From assembly GCA_030442055.1 (NCBI GenBank), contig JAUJEB010000014.1, forward strand, positions 1 through 64,000: a stretch of 64,000 nucleotides of DNA, in the 5' to 3' direction. Under the pieces are notes generated by a model. It was given only the letters and a program-made list of their open reading frames with translations. It ran no database searches and was not told the origin of the DNA. The DNA comes from Agaribacillus aureus. GTDB taxonomy: Bacteria; Bacteroidota; Bacteroidia; Cytophagales; Cyclobacteriaceae. Positions 17,913-27,447 of this stretch are shown one piece after another. Position numbers and translations under genes: made by a program. How positions within the stretch are numbered: the stretch's first letter is position 1; each line of letters begins with the position of its first letter.

Positions 17913-19229
17913 TTACTGAAAGTCTTTCCTAGAAAGAAATTCGTTTCGGTTAATGGTTTCAAACTCAAGGCAGAATAATGCTCCTTGTCCAAGGTCGCTT
18001 TCACACCAAACCGACCCATTCATTGCTTCGGTATATTTTTTTACAATCGATAATCCCAATCCGGAAGATTGTTCATTGCCGGTGGGTCTTGCGCTTAATT
18101 TTTGAAACTTATTGAAAAGCATTTTTTGATCTTCGGCACTGATACCGGGACCTTCATCTTTGACGCCAAGGCAAACCTTGTCGTCGATCTTTTTCACAAT
18201 TACCTCTATCTTTTTGCCCGGCTCGGTAAATTTGATGGCATTGGACAATAAGTTTTCAATAATTTGTGTCAAAAAACTTCTGTCCAGCTTCACCATACAC
18301 GATTCTTCCGTGATGCGTCTAACCACATTAATATTCTTAAATTCGGCGTCATTCTTGAAATTCTTCACAATCTCATCCGTCACGTCCCTTATATCAAACA
18401 CCTGGTAGCTAAGGTTAAATTCACCGGATTCTATCGCATTAATATCAAGAATTTTAGATATCATTTCCCTCATCCTTTTGGCTGACCTCGAGATGTAGGA
18501 AAAGTTCTCCCACTGCTTAGGACTCAGATTTTCGTCAGACAATTCAATGATCTGTATTAAAGCAATAATTTGATTCAACGGGCTTTTTAAGTCGTGGGCG
18601 GCTATGCCGATCAGGTAGTCCTTTTCCTTGTTCATTTCTTCCAGTTGATCGCTTTTCTGTAAGATCTGCTCTGTTTGTTTTTTAATATCCAATTTCGCCT
18701 TTTTCAAGGACGCCGATCTCAAATAGCCAAGATAGGAATAGACGATACTAAATACACTGATAGCAATGGTACTGACAATATCGATAGTCGATGAAGAAAC
18801 AATTTCAATATTGAAACCATTAAAGATCCCCATAATGAGGAGACCAAGAATGATAAAAATAAAGCTGACCAGCACCCTTTTAAATCCCTGCAGCGCGGCA
18901 TGACTCGATACGATCATTGCCCCGAACACGCTGCTGGGTATAAAGGCAAATTGCACGAGATTAATAAATCCACCCAACAATATTGCGTCCAGTGTCAAAT
19001 TAAAATATTCAACATTGCGGTTGTTACCTGAAATTTTATAAATAGCAAAACCAATATGGGGATAAATAGTGGCCAGGGATATAAATCCGATTAGCAGTGG
19101 CGTCAGCTGTAAAAAACCACCATGGTAAATTATTAAAATGGATATCCCAAAATAATAACCCATTATTCTGAATGGATAAGTGATTTGGCCCAAGCGGACT
19201 GAATTCTTGTTAGGAATTTCGACCATCAA
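17913..19229 (-). CDS. Membrane sensor histidine kinase
   Basis: 438 residues. Residues about 15-170 hold five to six hydrophobic helices with a WPHxxY-like TIYPHIGFA and an RNVEYFNLTLDAILLG stretch that resemble the MASE2 membrane sensor. A short coiled coil (about 175-205) leads to the HisKA phosphoacceptor in AAHDLKSPL (His212), then an HATPase domain with ENLLSNAIKF (N box), DEGPGI (G1) and GLGLSIVKKY (G2). It would autophosphorylate in response to a membrane-associated signal. No response regulator gene is adjacent, so it is an orphan kinase. It stands 168 bp from the DUF547 gene and 213 bp from the MATE gene, apparently monocistronic. Confidence 0.92.
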   Translation of the reverse strand: MMVEIPNKNSVRLGQITYPFRIMGYYFGISILIIYHGGFLQLTPLLIGFISLATIYPHIGFAIYKISGNNRNVEYFNLTLDAILLGGFINLVQFAFIPSSVFGAMIVSSHAALQGFKRVLVSFIFIILGLLIMGIFNGFNIEIVSSSTIDIVSTIAISVFSIVYSYLGYLRSASLKKAKLDIKKQTEQILQKSDQLEEMNKEKDYLIGIAAHDLKSPLNQIIALIQIIELSDENLSPKQWENFSYISRSAKRMREMISKILDINAIESGEFNLSYQVFDIRDVTDEIVKNFKNDAEFKNINVVRRITEESCMVKLDRSFLTQIIENLLSNAIKFTEPGKKIEVIVKKIDDKVCLGVKDEGPGISAEDQKMLFNKFQKLSARPTGNEQSSGLGLSIVKKYTEAMNGSVWCESDLGQGALFCLEFETINRNEFLSRKDFQ

Positions 19230-19395
19230 AAAGAATCAACTAGTTATTGTTCAAAGAGTTACAGATTGAGAATTTCACAACATGTAAGTAAATGCATACC
19301 AATCGTGGTGAAAACCCTTTCCATTTGTTAACTATTAATGCTAAAGGCTATTTAATGTAACCCTGCAATTTAATTTTTTAGTCAAACTGGTAGTA

Positions 19396-20919
19396 TTAAT
19401 TAATAAAACGAAAGCCGATATTATATGTTTTTCCTAATCCATCATTTTTTGCGGTGAAAAAGTCTGTGGCCAGCAGCTCAATATTCAATCTTGGAGTAAA
19501 TTGATATTTAAGACCGATACCAGCCTGTGAAAACCAGGCCGTTCTGGTCACCCCACCTTCATTCCCGTCAAAACGCGGGGAATGTTGAATAAAACCATAG
19601 AAAGTAGCCTTTTGGCTCGGAAAGTAGCTGAGGAAAAGACTCACCGGAGTACGTACAAAAGTGGCATCTTTTCGAAACCGGAATATTAAATCTCCCTCCG
19701 CGAAAATCTGAAACTGATCTATTGTTTTATCAAAAAAAAACTGGTTCCACCAGGTCAGCCGGTCGTGGGCGAGGAACCTCGGTGATTCAAGATTATTGGC
19801 GGCCGGAAACAAGAGGGTGCTTTGAACGGAAAAAGTGGGTATCCTGGCTATTGGATTAACTTTTATTCTGGGTCCCAATGATCCAATAGCTGTTCTGTCG
19901 AATGGCGCGTTATTGCCCCCGTTGATAGGTTTGTATTTTACGCTATTCAAGTAGATATCAAAACCAACATTGAACCTGGAGGAATTGGAAATCCCATAAG
20001 TTAGTTGAAATATCCCGGTATAGAATGTTTGACGTTCATCCAGGTTTACCTTTTCACCATCACTGTCAATGGCGGTTTGCGTATAAATGTTATTAAAACT
20101 CTTAATTTCAACTTGCCCTTTATTTAATAATACCGAGGGCGTAAAAACAATAATATTGGCAGAATTCTCAACCAAATCAGTAGCTTGCGAAACATTTTTT
20201 TTGATGTTTAGAGACCAATCATAAGGGTAGTAACCCACCTTGAAGTTCGGGTCTATTCTTTCGTTTCTGTATCGGTTGATGTAGCTCAATACGTTTTCTT
20301 CATCGAGAATAAAGTCCTTTTTATACCATTTAAAGATTTCGGAGATCAATACCCTCTTTTTCTTTTTATCGACCCGTATGAAGGTGGAATCATTTAAAGT
20401 AAGGCTTGTCTGTTGGCTCAACTGTTGATCCAGGTTTGAAGGGCGGTAAGCAAATTTACCAATCTTCGGGCATCCCATTGCCACGCAGATCAAAGCAAAA
20501 TGAATGCGCGGATCTGTCTTTTTTCCCCGTAACTTATTATTTTCCAAATCATCCAGGGTAAGTAACTCTCCCGCGATCTTATTTTTTTTACCGTTAAAAA
20601 ACCCGGGAACATGCTGTGGTGACGCCACCGGATAATTACGGATAACTTCCAGAATAGCCAGGAGATTGTAGGCATTGATGTAAAATGCTTTTCTTTCATC
20701 ACCCGACAGTTTACGCAAATCAAAGTTTCCAATTTCAGTTGATAGCTTCTCCAGGGCCTCCGGCTGGTTATGCAATTTTTCATAGTCAAACAACCCGTCG
20801 TGAATATATGCTTTCAAGAACACATCTACCTCAGCGAAAAACATCTCCGGCTGCTGAGCAAAGATCGGATGCAACGTAAACATTAAGAGAGCAGTATAAA
20901 TTAACTTACTCATATTCAA
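19396..20919 (-). CDS. DUF547 domain fused to an outer-membrane beta-barrel-like domain
   Basis: 507 residues. A signal peptide (about 1-21, ending FAQ) is followed by a DUF547 domain (about 25-240) with the family landmarks KAFYINAYNLLAI, ALICVAMGCPKI and a C-terminal VGYYPYDWSLN. DUF547 has a papain-like fold, but activity is undetermined. Residues about 250-507 are a run of beta strands with alternating polarity (RFNVGFDIYLNSVKY, GSLGPRIKVNP, AGIGLKYQFTPRLNIELL) ending in a terminal Phe-Ile-Asn, typical of outer-membrane barrels. DUF547 proteins are normally about 230-300 residues and stand alone, so this is an unusual fusion placing DUF547 in the periplasm next to an outer-membrane barrel. 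The reading frame is continuous, so it is not an assembly joint. Confidence 0.85.
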   Translation of the reverse strand: MNMSKLIYTALLMFTLHPIFAQQPEMFFAEVDVFLKAYIHDGLFDYEKLHNQPEALEKLSTEIGNFDLRKLSGDERKAFYINAYNLLAILEVIRNYPVASPQHVPGFFNGKKNKIAGELLTLDDLENNKLRGKKTDPRIHFALICVAMGCPKIGKFAYRPSNLDQQLSQQTSLTLNDSTFIRVDKKKKRVLISEIFKWYKKDFILDEENVLSYINRYRNERIDPNFKVGYYPYDWSLNIKKNVSQATDLVENSANIIVFTPSVLLNKGQVEIKSFNNIYTQTAIDSDGEKVNLDERQTFYTGIFQLTYGISNSSRFNVGFDIYLNSVKYKPINGGNNAPFDRTAIGSLGPRIKVNPIARIPTFSVQSTLLFPAANNLESPRFLAHDRLTWWNQFFFDKTIDQFQIFAEGDLIFRFRKDATFVRTPVSLFLSYFPSQKATFYGFIQHSPRFDGNEGGVTRTAWFSQAGIGLKYQFTPRLNIELLATDFFTAKNDGLGKTYNIGFRFIN

Positions 20920-21124
20920 TAGATTTTGATCATATCCACACCTGGCTAGCCATAAATGCCCCCAGGCCGGTGGTCAACGAATCGGTATCTGTACCACGGA
21001 CGTTCTACCTTTAACAAAGTCATAGTCTGCGGAAGTGAAAACCGAATAACAGTTGCTACGCCGATTTATTAATGAAATAATTATTAAATCAACCCTGGAT
21101 AAATTATTTTTATAGAACAATATT

Positions 21125-22132
21125 ATGAAAGACAAGGTTTCCAATCCTATTCATGACAATCACGGTCGTCCGATTACCTACGTACGATTGTCAGTTACTG
21201 ACCGGTGTAATCTGCGTTGCTTTTATTGTATGCCGGAAAAAGGTATGAAATTTCTGCCAAAAAAGGAACTGCTTAGTTACGAAGAGATGGAAAGATTGTT
21301 AAGCATCCTTGCTGAATTGGGTATCGTCAAGGTAAGAATCACCGGAGGGGAGCCATTTGTGAGAAAAGATCTCGCTTCATTTCTTGCCAATATCCGTAAA
21401 ATAACCGGTATTGAAGAATTGCATATTACCACCAACGGCGTGCTTACAAAGCCATATGTGGAAAAGCTTTCACAATTAGGAATTACCTCGGTGAATTTAA
21501 GCCTGGATACCGTGGACAGACAACGTTTTAAAATGCTGACCAGAAGAGATGAATTCAACCAGGTAATGGAAACATTTCACGCCTTGCTCGATCATAACAT
21601 TCCCACAAAAATCAATGCAGTAGTTATTGAAGGCAAAAATGAACAGGACATCATCCCTTTGGCAGAATTAGCAAGGAATTACCCTGTTTCCGTAAGGTTT
21701 ATTGAAGAGATGCCTTTCAATGGTTCGGGTGGTGGCTACCAGTCCCTCCAGTGGGATTACCATAAAATACTGAACACCTTAAAAACCAGATTTCCGGAGA
21801 TAACAAAAATTGCCGACAAGCCGCACGCAACTGCCATGCATTATAAAGTGCCTGGATTTAAGGGAAATCTGGGCATTATTGCGGCCTATTCACGCACTTT
21901 CTGTGGTAGCTGTAACAGGATACGAATTACTTCACAGGGAGTGCTTCAAACTTGCCTTTACGATGAAGGAACATTGAATATAAAGGATTTTATCAGGACG
22001 GGTGCCAGTGATGAGGCTATTAAAGATTTGTTTATAGGTGCATTCGGGCAACGGGCTAAAGACGGGTTTGAGGCTGAAAAAAAAGGACCCGCCTCGGCCA
22101 TCCACAAGTCCATGTCAATCATTGGTGGGTAA
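21125..22132 (+). CDS. moaA: GTP 3',8-cyclase (molybdenum cofactor biosynthesis protein A)
   Basis: 335 residues, the usual length. Radical-SAM cluster cysteines at 28, 32 and 35 (RCNLRCFYC), the GGEPFVRKD motif, and the C-terminal second 4Fe-4S site FCGSCNR with a further Cys in LQTCLY. The protein ends in Gly-Gly, as active MoaA proteins do. It converts GTP to 3',8-cyclo-dihydro-GTP, the first step of molybdopterin synthesis; MoaC (encoded at 26949) carries out the next step. The genes are separated by a sensor kinase and small peptide genes instead of forming the usual compact moa cluster. Confidence 0.97.
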   Translation: MKDKVSNPIHDNHGRPITYVRLSVTDRCNLRCFYCMPEKGMKFLPKKELLSYEEMERLLSILAELGIVKVRITGGEPFVRKDLASFLANIRKITGIEELHITTNGVLTKPYVEKLSQLGITSVNLSLDTVDRQRFKMLTRRDEFNQVMETFHALLDHNIPTKINAVVIEGKNEQDIIPLAELARNYPVSVRFIEEMPFNGSGGGYQSLQWDYHKILNTLKTRFPEITKIADKPHATAMHYKVPGFKGNLGIIAAYSRTFCGSCNRIRITSQGVLQTCLYDEGTLNIKDFIRTGASDEAIKDLFIGAFGQRAKDGFEAEKKGPASAIHKSMSIIGG

Positions 22133-22759
22133 GACCGGGTACCCAAGAAAATCGAACGAAATTGGTCCTGGTTTTACAGTCGGGATCAGACCCTAAAATA
22201 CCACGCAAAATTTACACCTCAGGAGGTGAATGCTGTAACAACTCAACCCACTACTTAAGGATTTATATCCCCCAAACTAAGGGGATAAAATAGAAGGCAC
22301 GATATCTATCAAAAAAGGTTAACATTACATTATACAATTAATACTTGATATAATACTTTTTTATAAAAAAAAATTTATTAAATTATAATTTCAGCTAAAA
22401 CACTTGAGTTGAAGGCACAAAAAACAGGAACTATCATCGCAGGAATAATATTTTGACCATTTCTTGAATTAATTCGGCAAAAAGTTGCCAACGAAAGAGG
22501 TGTCTATTTTTCTGGTTTCAGTAGGTGCTTTGTAAGAAATACGTAATATTTGGGAGTAGTTTATCTTATTACCAGTTAAAATTTTATATTAGATTTAAAA
22601 TACTTTGAATTTTAGATACAATCAAATTATTATAACGGGGGTAATTCTTCATAAAAGATTTATGATTCGGAGCCACATTTTGGGATCAAAAATTGAATCA
22701 AATCACGAAATGAAAATTAGATTTTATTGTTGATTTATGTCAAAGGGGATTTACAATTA
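22133..22759. other. Intergenic region between moaA and the TPR kinase gene
   Basis: No plausible coding frame. Two small inverted repeats are present: CACCT-CAGG-AGGTG at 22215-22228 and TATCCCC/GGGGATA (arms 22266-22272 and 22281-22287). Neither is followed by a clear T-run. The part from about 22300 is very AT-rich and probably holds the kinase promoter. A possible ribosome binding site AAAGGGG lies at 22742-22748 just before the chosen kinase start. Confidence 0.4.
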
Positions 22760-25081
22760 ATGAAAAAAAATCAGATACATCGAATTTTTCAAATATTCAT
22801 TATTCTCCTTTTGGCAGGTGTAACAGCAGCGGCACAAACCAGTGAAATTGACAGTTTAAAATCAGTCTATCAAACCAAGAAATTAACCGGCCAGGAAAAA
22901 GCCGATTTATCGATAAAATTGGGTAAAAAATTCTTTTACCACGATCTTGATTCTTCCGCAATTTATGGAGAAACAGCGCTTAAATTATCCAGGGAAATAG
23001 ATTATATGAAGGGAATTGCGGAAAGCAGTTTCTTACTGGGCAGGTATTACAACGCCACCAACAAACCGCAGACCGCCATTGCTCATTTAAAATCCGCAGA
23101 AAACCTCTTTATTCACCTCAATGCCTATGACAGGCTCGGAAGTTTGTACAACAATCTGGGAATCATGTACAAAGCTGACGGAAATTTCAGGGAGGCACTT
23201 AACTACTATAAACAATCTCTGAATAATTATGTCAAAGCCAATCATAAATACGGAGAAAGCGCTGCTCAAATCAACATTGGTATTATCTACTACCGAACAG
23301 GTAACTATGCGAAGGCTACAGAGTTCTATATCAGCGCCATCAAGAGTAAAGAAGAAATTGGTGACATGCACGGCGTTGCCTTGACAAATGCCAACCTTGG
23401 CAATCTTTTCAGGGATCAAAATGAAAACCAAAAATCCCTGGAATACTTCCTTAAAGCAAAAACGATTTTTGAAACTATTTCCGCGCCATTGGATCTGGCT
23501 AAAATACACAATGGATTAGGGAGCATCTACCAGGCGCTGGATAGAAATGAAGAAGCACTTGAGAGTTATCAGCAGGCCTTAAAATATTTTCAAAGCGTCA
23601 ACAATAAATTGGAAATAGCGCACGGGTTAAGCAATATAGGAAAATTGTATTTTGAGGCCAACCAGTTGGACACTGCTTACGCCAGTCAGAAAAAGGCACT
23701 GGTCAACTACCAGGAAATTGGAAATCGCGATGGAGAGGCCCTGGCACTGTGCTATCTTGGGTTAATAAACATAAAACGAAACAACCTTCAGAAAGCCAGG
23801 GAAAACCTGTTGGGCAGCCTTGAGATTGCCACCGACATAGGCGATAAACAAACGATGTTGAGTTGCTATAACGGGCTGTATGAATACTATAAGGTTACCG
23901 ACAATTTGAAAGAAAGTCACGAATATTTTGTTAAATACTCTTTTCTAAAGGATGAAATTTTCAATATTGAAAAAACCCGGCAAATTGCATCCCTGGAGAA
24001 ACAATTCAACATTGAAAAACAACAAAAGGAAAATGCGGTCCTGAGGGAAAATCAAAAAGCCAATCAGGCGATAATTGCCAAACAGAACTTTGAAAAGAAA
24101 GTATTGATCGCGGCCATTGTTTTGTTTTTTCTTTTTACCGTTTACTATTACCGGGTCTATCAGCAAAAGAAGAAAACCAACGAGCTGCTTTCCTCTCAAA
24201 ACGAGGAAATCAATAAAAAACAGGCACAGATTATCAGCATTAATGAAAGTTTAACCAGCTCCCAGAAACAGCTGCATCAGGCAAACCGCGAACTGCAGAG
24301 ATTGAATACAGGCCTGGAGAGTACCGTGAAAGACCGAACCGCCGCCCTGGAGGAGATCAACCAGGAACTGGATACTTTCCTCTATCAGTCTTCTCATGCG
24401 CTTAGAAGGCCCGTTGTTAGTGTGATGGGCCTAACCCAATTGGCCAGAATGGAACGCACCAAGCTGGGGGTGACGCAACTGTATGACAAGATAGAAGACA
24501 CCCTGGTCAGAATGGACCTGATGCTTAAAAAGCTGGTCATGGCCAGTGAAATTAATTTCATCGATGTAGCGCAGGAGCGGATCAACTTTAAGGAGATCAT
24601 CAATAAGATCAAAGTGCAGCTTGTTGAGAAACTGAATATCGACATGCCGTTGTTCAGCTTTGAAATCGCGCCAGATCTCAATTACTTCGCTGACAAAAGA
24701 CTTATCACCGTGGTCTTTCAAAACCTCATAGAAAATGCCATGCTTTACCACAATGATGGCTCCAAGCGTCAACCATCTATTCATGTAAAGGTGGTAAAGA
24801 ACGATCCGGGGATCCACATTAGAATTCATGACAATGGCATTGGAATTTCTGAAAAGGTCATCTCCCACGTCTTTAACATGTTTACTGTGGGTAATGACAG
24901 GGCTCAGGGCTACGGTTTGGGATTGTACCTGGTGAAAAAGGCTGTTGAAAAACTAAATGGCTCCATTAAAGTGACCAGTAAAAAAGAAGAGTTTACCACC
25001 TTTGATATTGAATTGCCGCAGCAACAAAACGTTGACACCATTGATAACGAGTTGCAAAAAATTAAAATTGATCTTGGCTAA
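22760..25081 (+). CDS. TPR-domain sensor histidine kinase
   Basis: The chosen ATG at 22760 gives 773 residues starting MKKNQIHRIFQ and a clean signal peptide ending AAAQ; an in-frame start 33 bp upstream would spoil the signal. Residues about 30-400 form six to eight TPR repeats (several YNNLGIMYKADGNF-like and ALTNANLGNLFRDQ-like units), a periplasmic sensor. One transmembrane helix near 455-475 (VLIAAIVLFFLFTVYYY) precedes a coiled coil and a HisKA-like box with SSHALRRPVV, where the usual SHDLRAPL is altered. The HATPase domain has NLIENAMLYH, DNGIGIS and GYGLGLYLVKK. No response regulator is adjacent. The two tiny exported peptides 460 bp downstream could be regulated by it or sensed by it; that is only positional inference. 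Confidence 0.9.
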   Translation: MKKNQIHRIFQIFIILLLAGVTAAAQTSEIDSLKSVYQTKKLTGQEKADLSIKLGKKFFYHDLDSSAIYGETALKLSREIDYMKGIAESSFLLGRYYNATNKPQTAIAHLKSAENLFIHLNAYDRLGSLYNNLGIMYKADGNFREALNYYKQSLNNYVKANHKYGESAAQINIGIIYYRTGNYAKATEFYISAIKSKEEIGDMHGVALTNANLGNLFRDQNENQKSLEYFLKAKTIFETISAPLDLAKIHNGLGSIYQALDRNEEALESYQQALKYFQSVNNKLEIAHGLSNIGKLYFEANQLDTAYASQKKALVNYQEIGNRDGEALALCYLGLINIKRNNLQKARENLLGSLEIATDIGDKQTMLSCYNGLYEYYKVTDNLKESHEYFVKYSFLKDEIFNIEKTRQIASLEKQFNIEKQQKENAVLRENQKANQAIIAKQNFEKKVLIAAIVLFFLFTVYYYRVYQQKKKTNELLSSQNEEINKKQAQIISINESLTSSQKQLHQANRELQRLNTGLESTVKDRTAALEEINQELDTFLYQSSHALRRPVVSVMGLTQLARMERTKLGVTQLYDKIEDTLVRMDLMLKKLVMASEINFIDVAQERINFKEIINKIKVQLVEKLNIDMPLFSFEIAPDLNYFADKRLITVVFQNLIENAMLYHNDGSKRQPSIHVKVVKNDPGIHIRIHDNGIGISEKVISHVFNMFTVGNDRAQGYGLGLYLVKKAVEKLNGSIKVTSKKEEFTTFDIELPQQQNVDTIDNELQKIKIDLG

Positions 25082-25540
25082 CGCCTTGCCTAAACTCCTT
25101 TTCCAACCACCTTCCTCTCTGATAAAAATCTGGTCTTTCTCTACCGTTAACCGGCCCGCAATTGCCTGAATGCGCATTTGGGCGTTTCTATCAACCTTAC
25201 ATTTAGTATGCAAATAAGACGTCGGACAGGCCGGATTCTACCACCTCTTTTTTCTTAGAATAATTATAGTTTTAAACAAAATGTGATTTTTGGGTCATTT
25301 TGGGTGATTTAAAACACAAAAAACATTGCAATAACCTAATAATCAATTAATTACAACTCATCAAAAGCAAAGGCAAATTATTTTTTCTGTCATATTAACG
25401 AGCTTAAAATACAATTTAACAACGTTGTTAAGATTCTTTAAAAAAGTATCTTTTTCTTACATCAGTTCGATGTTAAGTTTGGATCAACAATTATTACAAT
25501 TAAGTATTACAATTATTTCAAATTTTAATTCCAAATCATT
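25082..25540. other. Leader region of the small peptide genes
   Basis: No coding frame seen. The right half is very AT-rich and contains a perfect 16-bp palindrome (25416-25431, listed separately) about 110 bp before the first small peptide gene. A TATCTTTTT stretch near 25446 resembles the Bacteroidota -7 element (TAnnTTTG) imperfectly. Confidence 0.4.
25416..25431. promoter_or_regulatory. Perfect 16-bp palindrome, candidate operator
   Basis: TTAACAACGTTGTTAA is a perfect palindrome without spacer, 110 bp upstream of the small lipoprotein gene and just upstream of an AT-rich promoter-like stretch. It has the size and symmetry of a dimeric transcription-factor site. Chance occurrence of a perfect 16-mer palindrome in a given 460-bp region is low, but AT-richness raises it. 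Confidence 0.45.
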
Positions 25541-25699
25541 ATGAAAAAGCTACTAACTATCTTATTCAGCGCCTCTGTTTTGTTTTTCACTGCTGCTTGT
25601 GAAGATGCCGGTGAGGAAATTTTTCAAGAACAAGATGAATTAGTTGTAGAAGACTCAGAAGCAAGAATGCTTACTGATTATGAACAAACCACAGACTAA
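25541..25699 (+). CDS. Tiny exported acidic lipoprotein-like peptide (52 aa)
   Basis: ATG at 25541, stop TAA at 25697-25699. The translation starts MKKLLTILFSASVLFFTAAC, a signal of lipoprotein type with Cys20 as the probable acylated residue (the lipobox TAAC lacks the usual Leu). The mature part is only about 33 residues and strongly acidic, ending YEQTTD. It is followed after 41 bp by another small exported acidic peptide gene that also ends in Thr-Asp, so the two are probably co-transcribed. No family recognised. A spaced upstream palindrome supports regulated expression. Too short for certainty, but the signal sequence plus matching neighbour make it convincing. Confidence 0.65.
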   Translation: MKKLLTILFSASVLFFTAACEDAGEEIFQEQDELVVEDSEARMLTDYEQTTD

Positions 25700-25740
25700 A
25701 ATCTTAGTCTTAAATTATTTCTAACAAATTTTTTTCAAGC

Positions 25741-25923
25741 ATGAAAAAGAGATTATACATAGTTGCATCGATATTTTTGGTCACTTTACTCTCATTTCAA
25801 ACTTTAAAGAGTTCCACCCAATCTTCATCGCAAGCCGTTGTGGTAGAATTAGATGAGGATCTAACAGCAATAGATTTTAAGAGTGAAGATAACTTCAAAG
25901 ATTTTGACGCATATACAGATTAA
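25741..25923 (+). CDS. Small exported acidic peptide (60 aa)
   Basis: ATG at 25741 directly after a T-rich stretch; stop at 25921. The translation begins MKKRLYIVASIFLVTLLSF, a typical signal with basic n-region and hydrophobic core, then a Ser/Thr-rich linker and an acidic tail rich in Asp/Glu/Phe that ends DAYTD. No Cys is present, so it would be released or anchored by the uncleaved helix. It pairs with the 52-residue lipoprotein-like peptide just upstream. No known family recognised; roles such as signalling peptide, regulatory peptide or small envelope component are all possible. Confidence 0.6.
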   Translation: MKKRLYIVASIFLVTLLSFQTLKSSTQSSSQAVVVELDEDLTAIDFKSEDNFKDFDAYTD

Positions 25924-26948
25924 TAATTAACCAATTGTTTTAATCGGCGTAAAACGCGCATACTAACCCAGAAGGTGTATAGCATTTAAGGTCACCAAAT
26001 GTGATCTGATCTGTATATAACATTTCAGCATTGATGTTTACTGTGTCATCTCTGATGCCAGACAAACGCTAAAAAAATACGGGGATCATTTTTTTCATGA
26101 TCCCCTCCTGCTAATTTTCTAAATCAAAATATTAATAACTTTTAATTGTGAAGTGTATTATCTGTTTTACTCGACAAATACGCAATATTTGTCATTGTTT
26201 CCTGCTTAACCTATCAGCAAATAGCAGGCTTCTTTAAAGCCAGACAACCGCAGCCAGCGCCTGCACAGAACGTAAAACAAAACTTGTTTTGAGAAGACTA
26301 ACAACCAGCATTGCAAAGGAGAAGCAATGTTATTTAATTAATACCTGTTACCGGAGAAATGAATAAATAGCCCCTTCATTTGTATGAAGGTATCACCCTA
26401 TAAAACAGCTGTATAATGAGTAAATGAATAACAAATTATAAGGGTCCGTTCAAAAAATAACTGCCATAAAATTAGATTATTTCGATATTTAGTTGCCAAA
26501 AACCCACCGTGACCTTGTGATGTTAAATGTAAGATTTTGTCAATTTTATTGATTTTTGAGTAAAAAACTACTCAATTTTACCATAAAGGCATGTAAATTA
26601 TATAATCTTCAAATAGTGCAATAAAAAAAATTAAATTTAGATTATTTTAAGATACAATTGTCTTTATTAGCCAAAATCGAGCTTTAAATATCACTCAAAA
26701 AATTCCTTTTAGTAACGATGAATGAAAGAAAAGCTATATATTAACCGTTAAACGCCATTAATCGCCTATTTCGGCACTGCTTTAAACATATGTAATATAT
26801 AGTACGCTACCTTATTTCTGTTAAATGGTAATTTTTTAAGGATGCTTTGATGGGTAGCAACTTGGTTCTCAGCTAACTAAGGTTCAACATCAAGATCAAT
26901 AGTCATCAAATCCGATGCTGATTTCGATAAATATTATAAATTAGCGTT
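25924..26948. other. 1-kb gene-free stretch before moaC
   Basis: No coding frame above about 15 codons with coding character on either strand. An 8-bp perfect stem GGGGATCA/TGATCCCC with a 9-nt T-rich loop is at 26081-26105; an A-run to its left would make a U-tract only for leftward transcription, where no gene ends. A weaker stem CATTGC/GCAATG is at 26309-26329. Otherwise AT-rich with no recognised element; a small RNA could hide here. Confidence 0.4.
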
Positions 26949-27440
26949 ATGAAGGATTCACAGGAAGACCGGTTTTCTCACCTTGACGAGCAGGGAAATC
27001 CAAATATGGTTGATGTCAGCGACAAGGCGGCCAGTAAAAGAACAGCTACCGCCAGGGCTATTGTAGTGCTGCCCAATGAGATTCTGGCACAGTTTGAAAA
27101 AGAAGAAATTCAAACAAAAAAGGGGCCGGTATTTCAAACCGCTGTGCTGGCTGGTATCATGGCGGCAAAAAAAACCGGGGACCTTATCCCACTTTGTCAT
27201 CCCTTACCGCTGGAAAATTGTAATGTCACCATCCGGTTAAACAAGGACAATGAGGTTGAAATAAACGCTACCGCTACGATTACCCATAAGACCGGCGTTG
27301 AAATGGAGGCATTAACCGCGGTTAGTGTAGCAGCTTTGACGATCTATGATATGTGTAAAGCCCTATCACATCACATTGTCATAAAAGACATCCGGTTGAT
27401 CGAGAAGACTGGCGGAAAAAAAGACTTCAAATATCAATGA
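26949..27440 (+). CDS. moaC: Cyclic pyranopterin monophosphate synthase
   Basis: 163 residues, the usual length. Landmarks: MVDVSDKAASKRTATA near the N-terminus, the active-site region TGDLIPLCHPLPLENC, and the C-terminal GVEMEALTAVSVAALTIYDM with KDIRLIEKTGGK. It converts 3',8-cyclo-dihydro-GTP made by MoaA to cyclic pyranopterin monophosphate. It converges with moaE, the stops being only 7 bp apart, so the two transcripts must overlap. Confidence 0.97.
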   Translation: MKDSQEDRFSHLDEQGNPNMVDVSDKAASKRTATARAIVVLPNEILAQFEKEEIQTKKGPVFQTAVLAGIMAAKKTGDLIPLCHPLPLENCNVTIRLNKDNEVEINATATITHKTGVEMEALTAVSVAALTIYDMCKALSHHIVIKDIRLIEKTGGKKDFKYQ

Positions 27441-27447
27441 TAACACC

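Noticed and set aside
20920-21124. Moco riboswitch upstream of moaA
   Set aside because: The 205-bp leader is short and AT-rich; no multi-helix structure was found by eye.
24431-24868. 145-residue minus-strand frame opposite the TPR kinase
   Set aside because: Antisense to the conserved kinase domain with no start context; the plus-strand protein has clear HATPase motifs.
26081-26105. Terminator
   Set aside because: Good 8-bp stem but the U-tract orientation fits only leftward transcription and no gene ends there.
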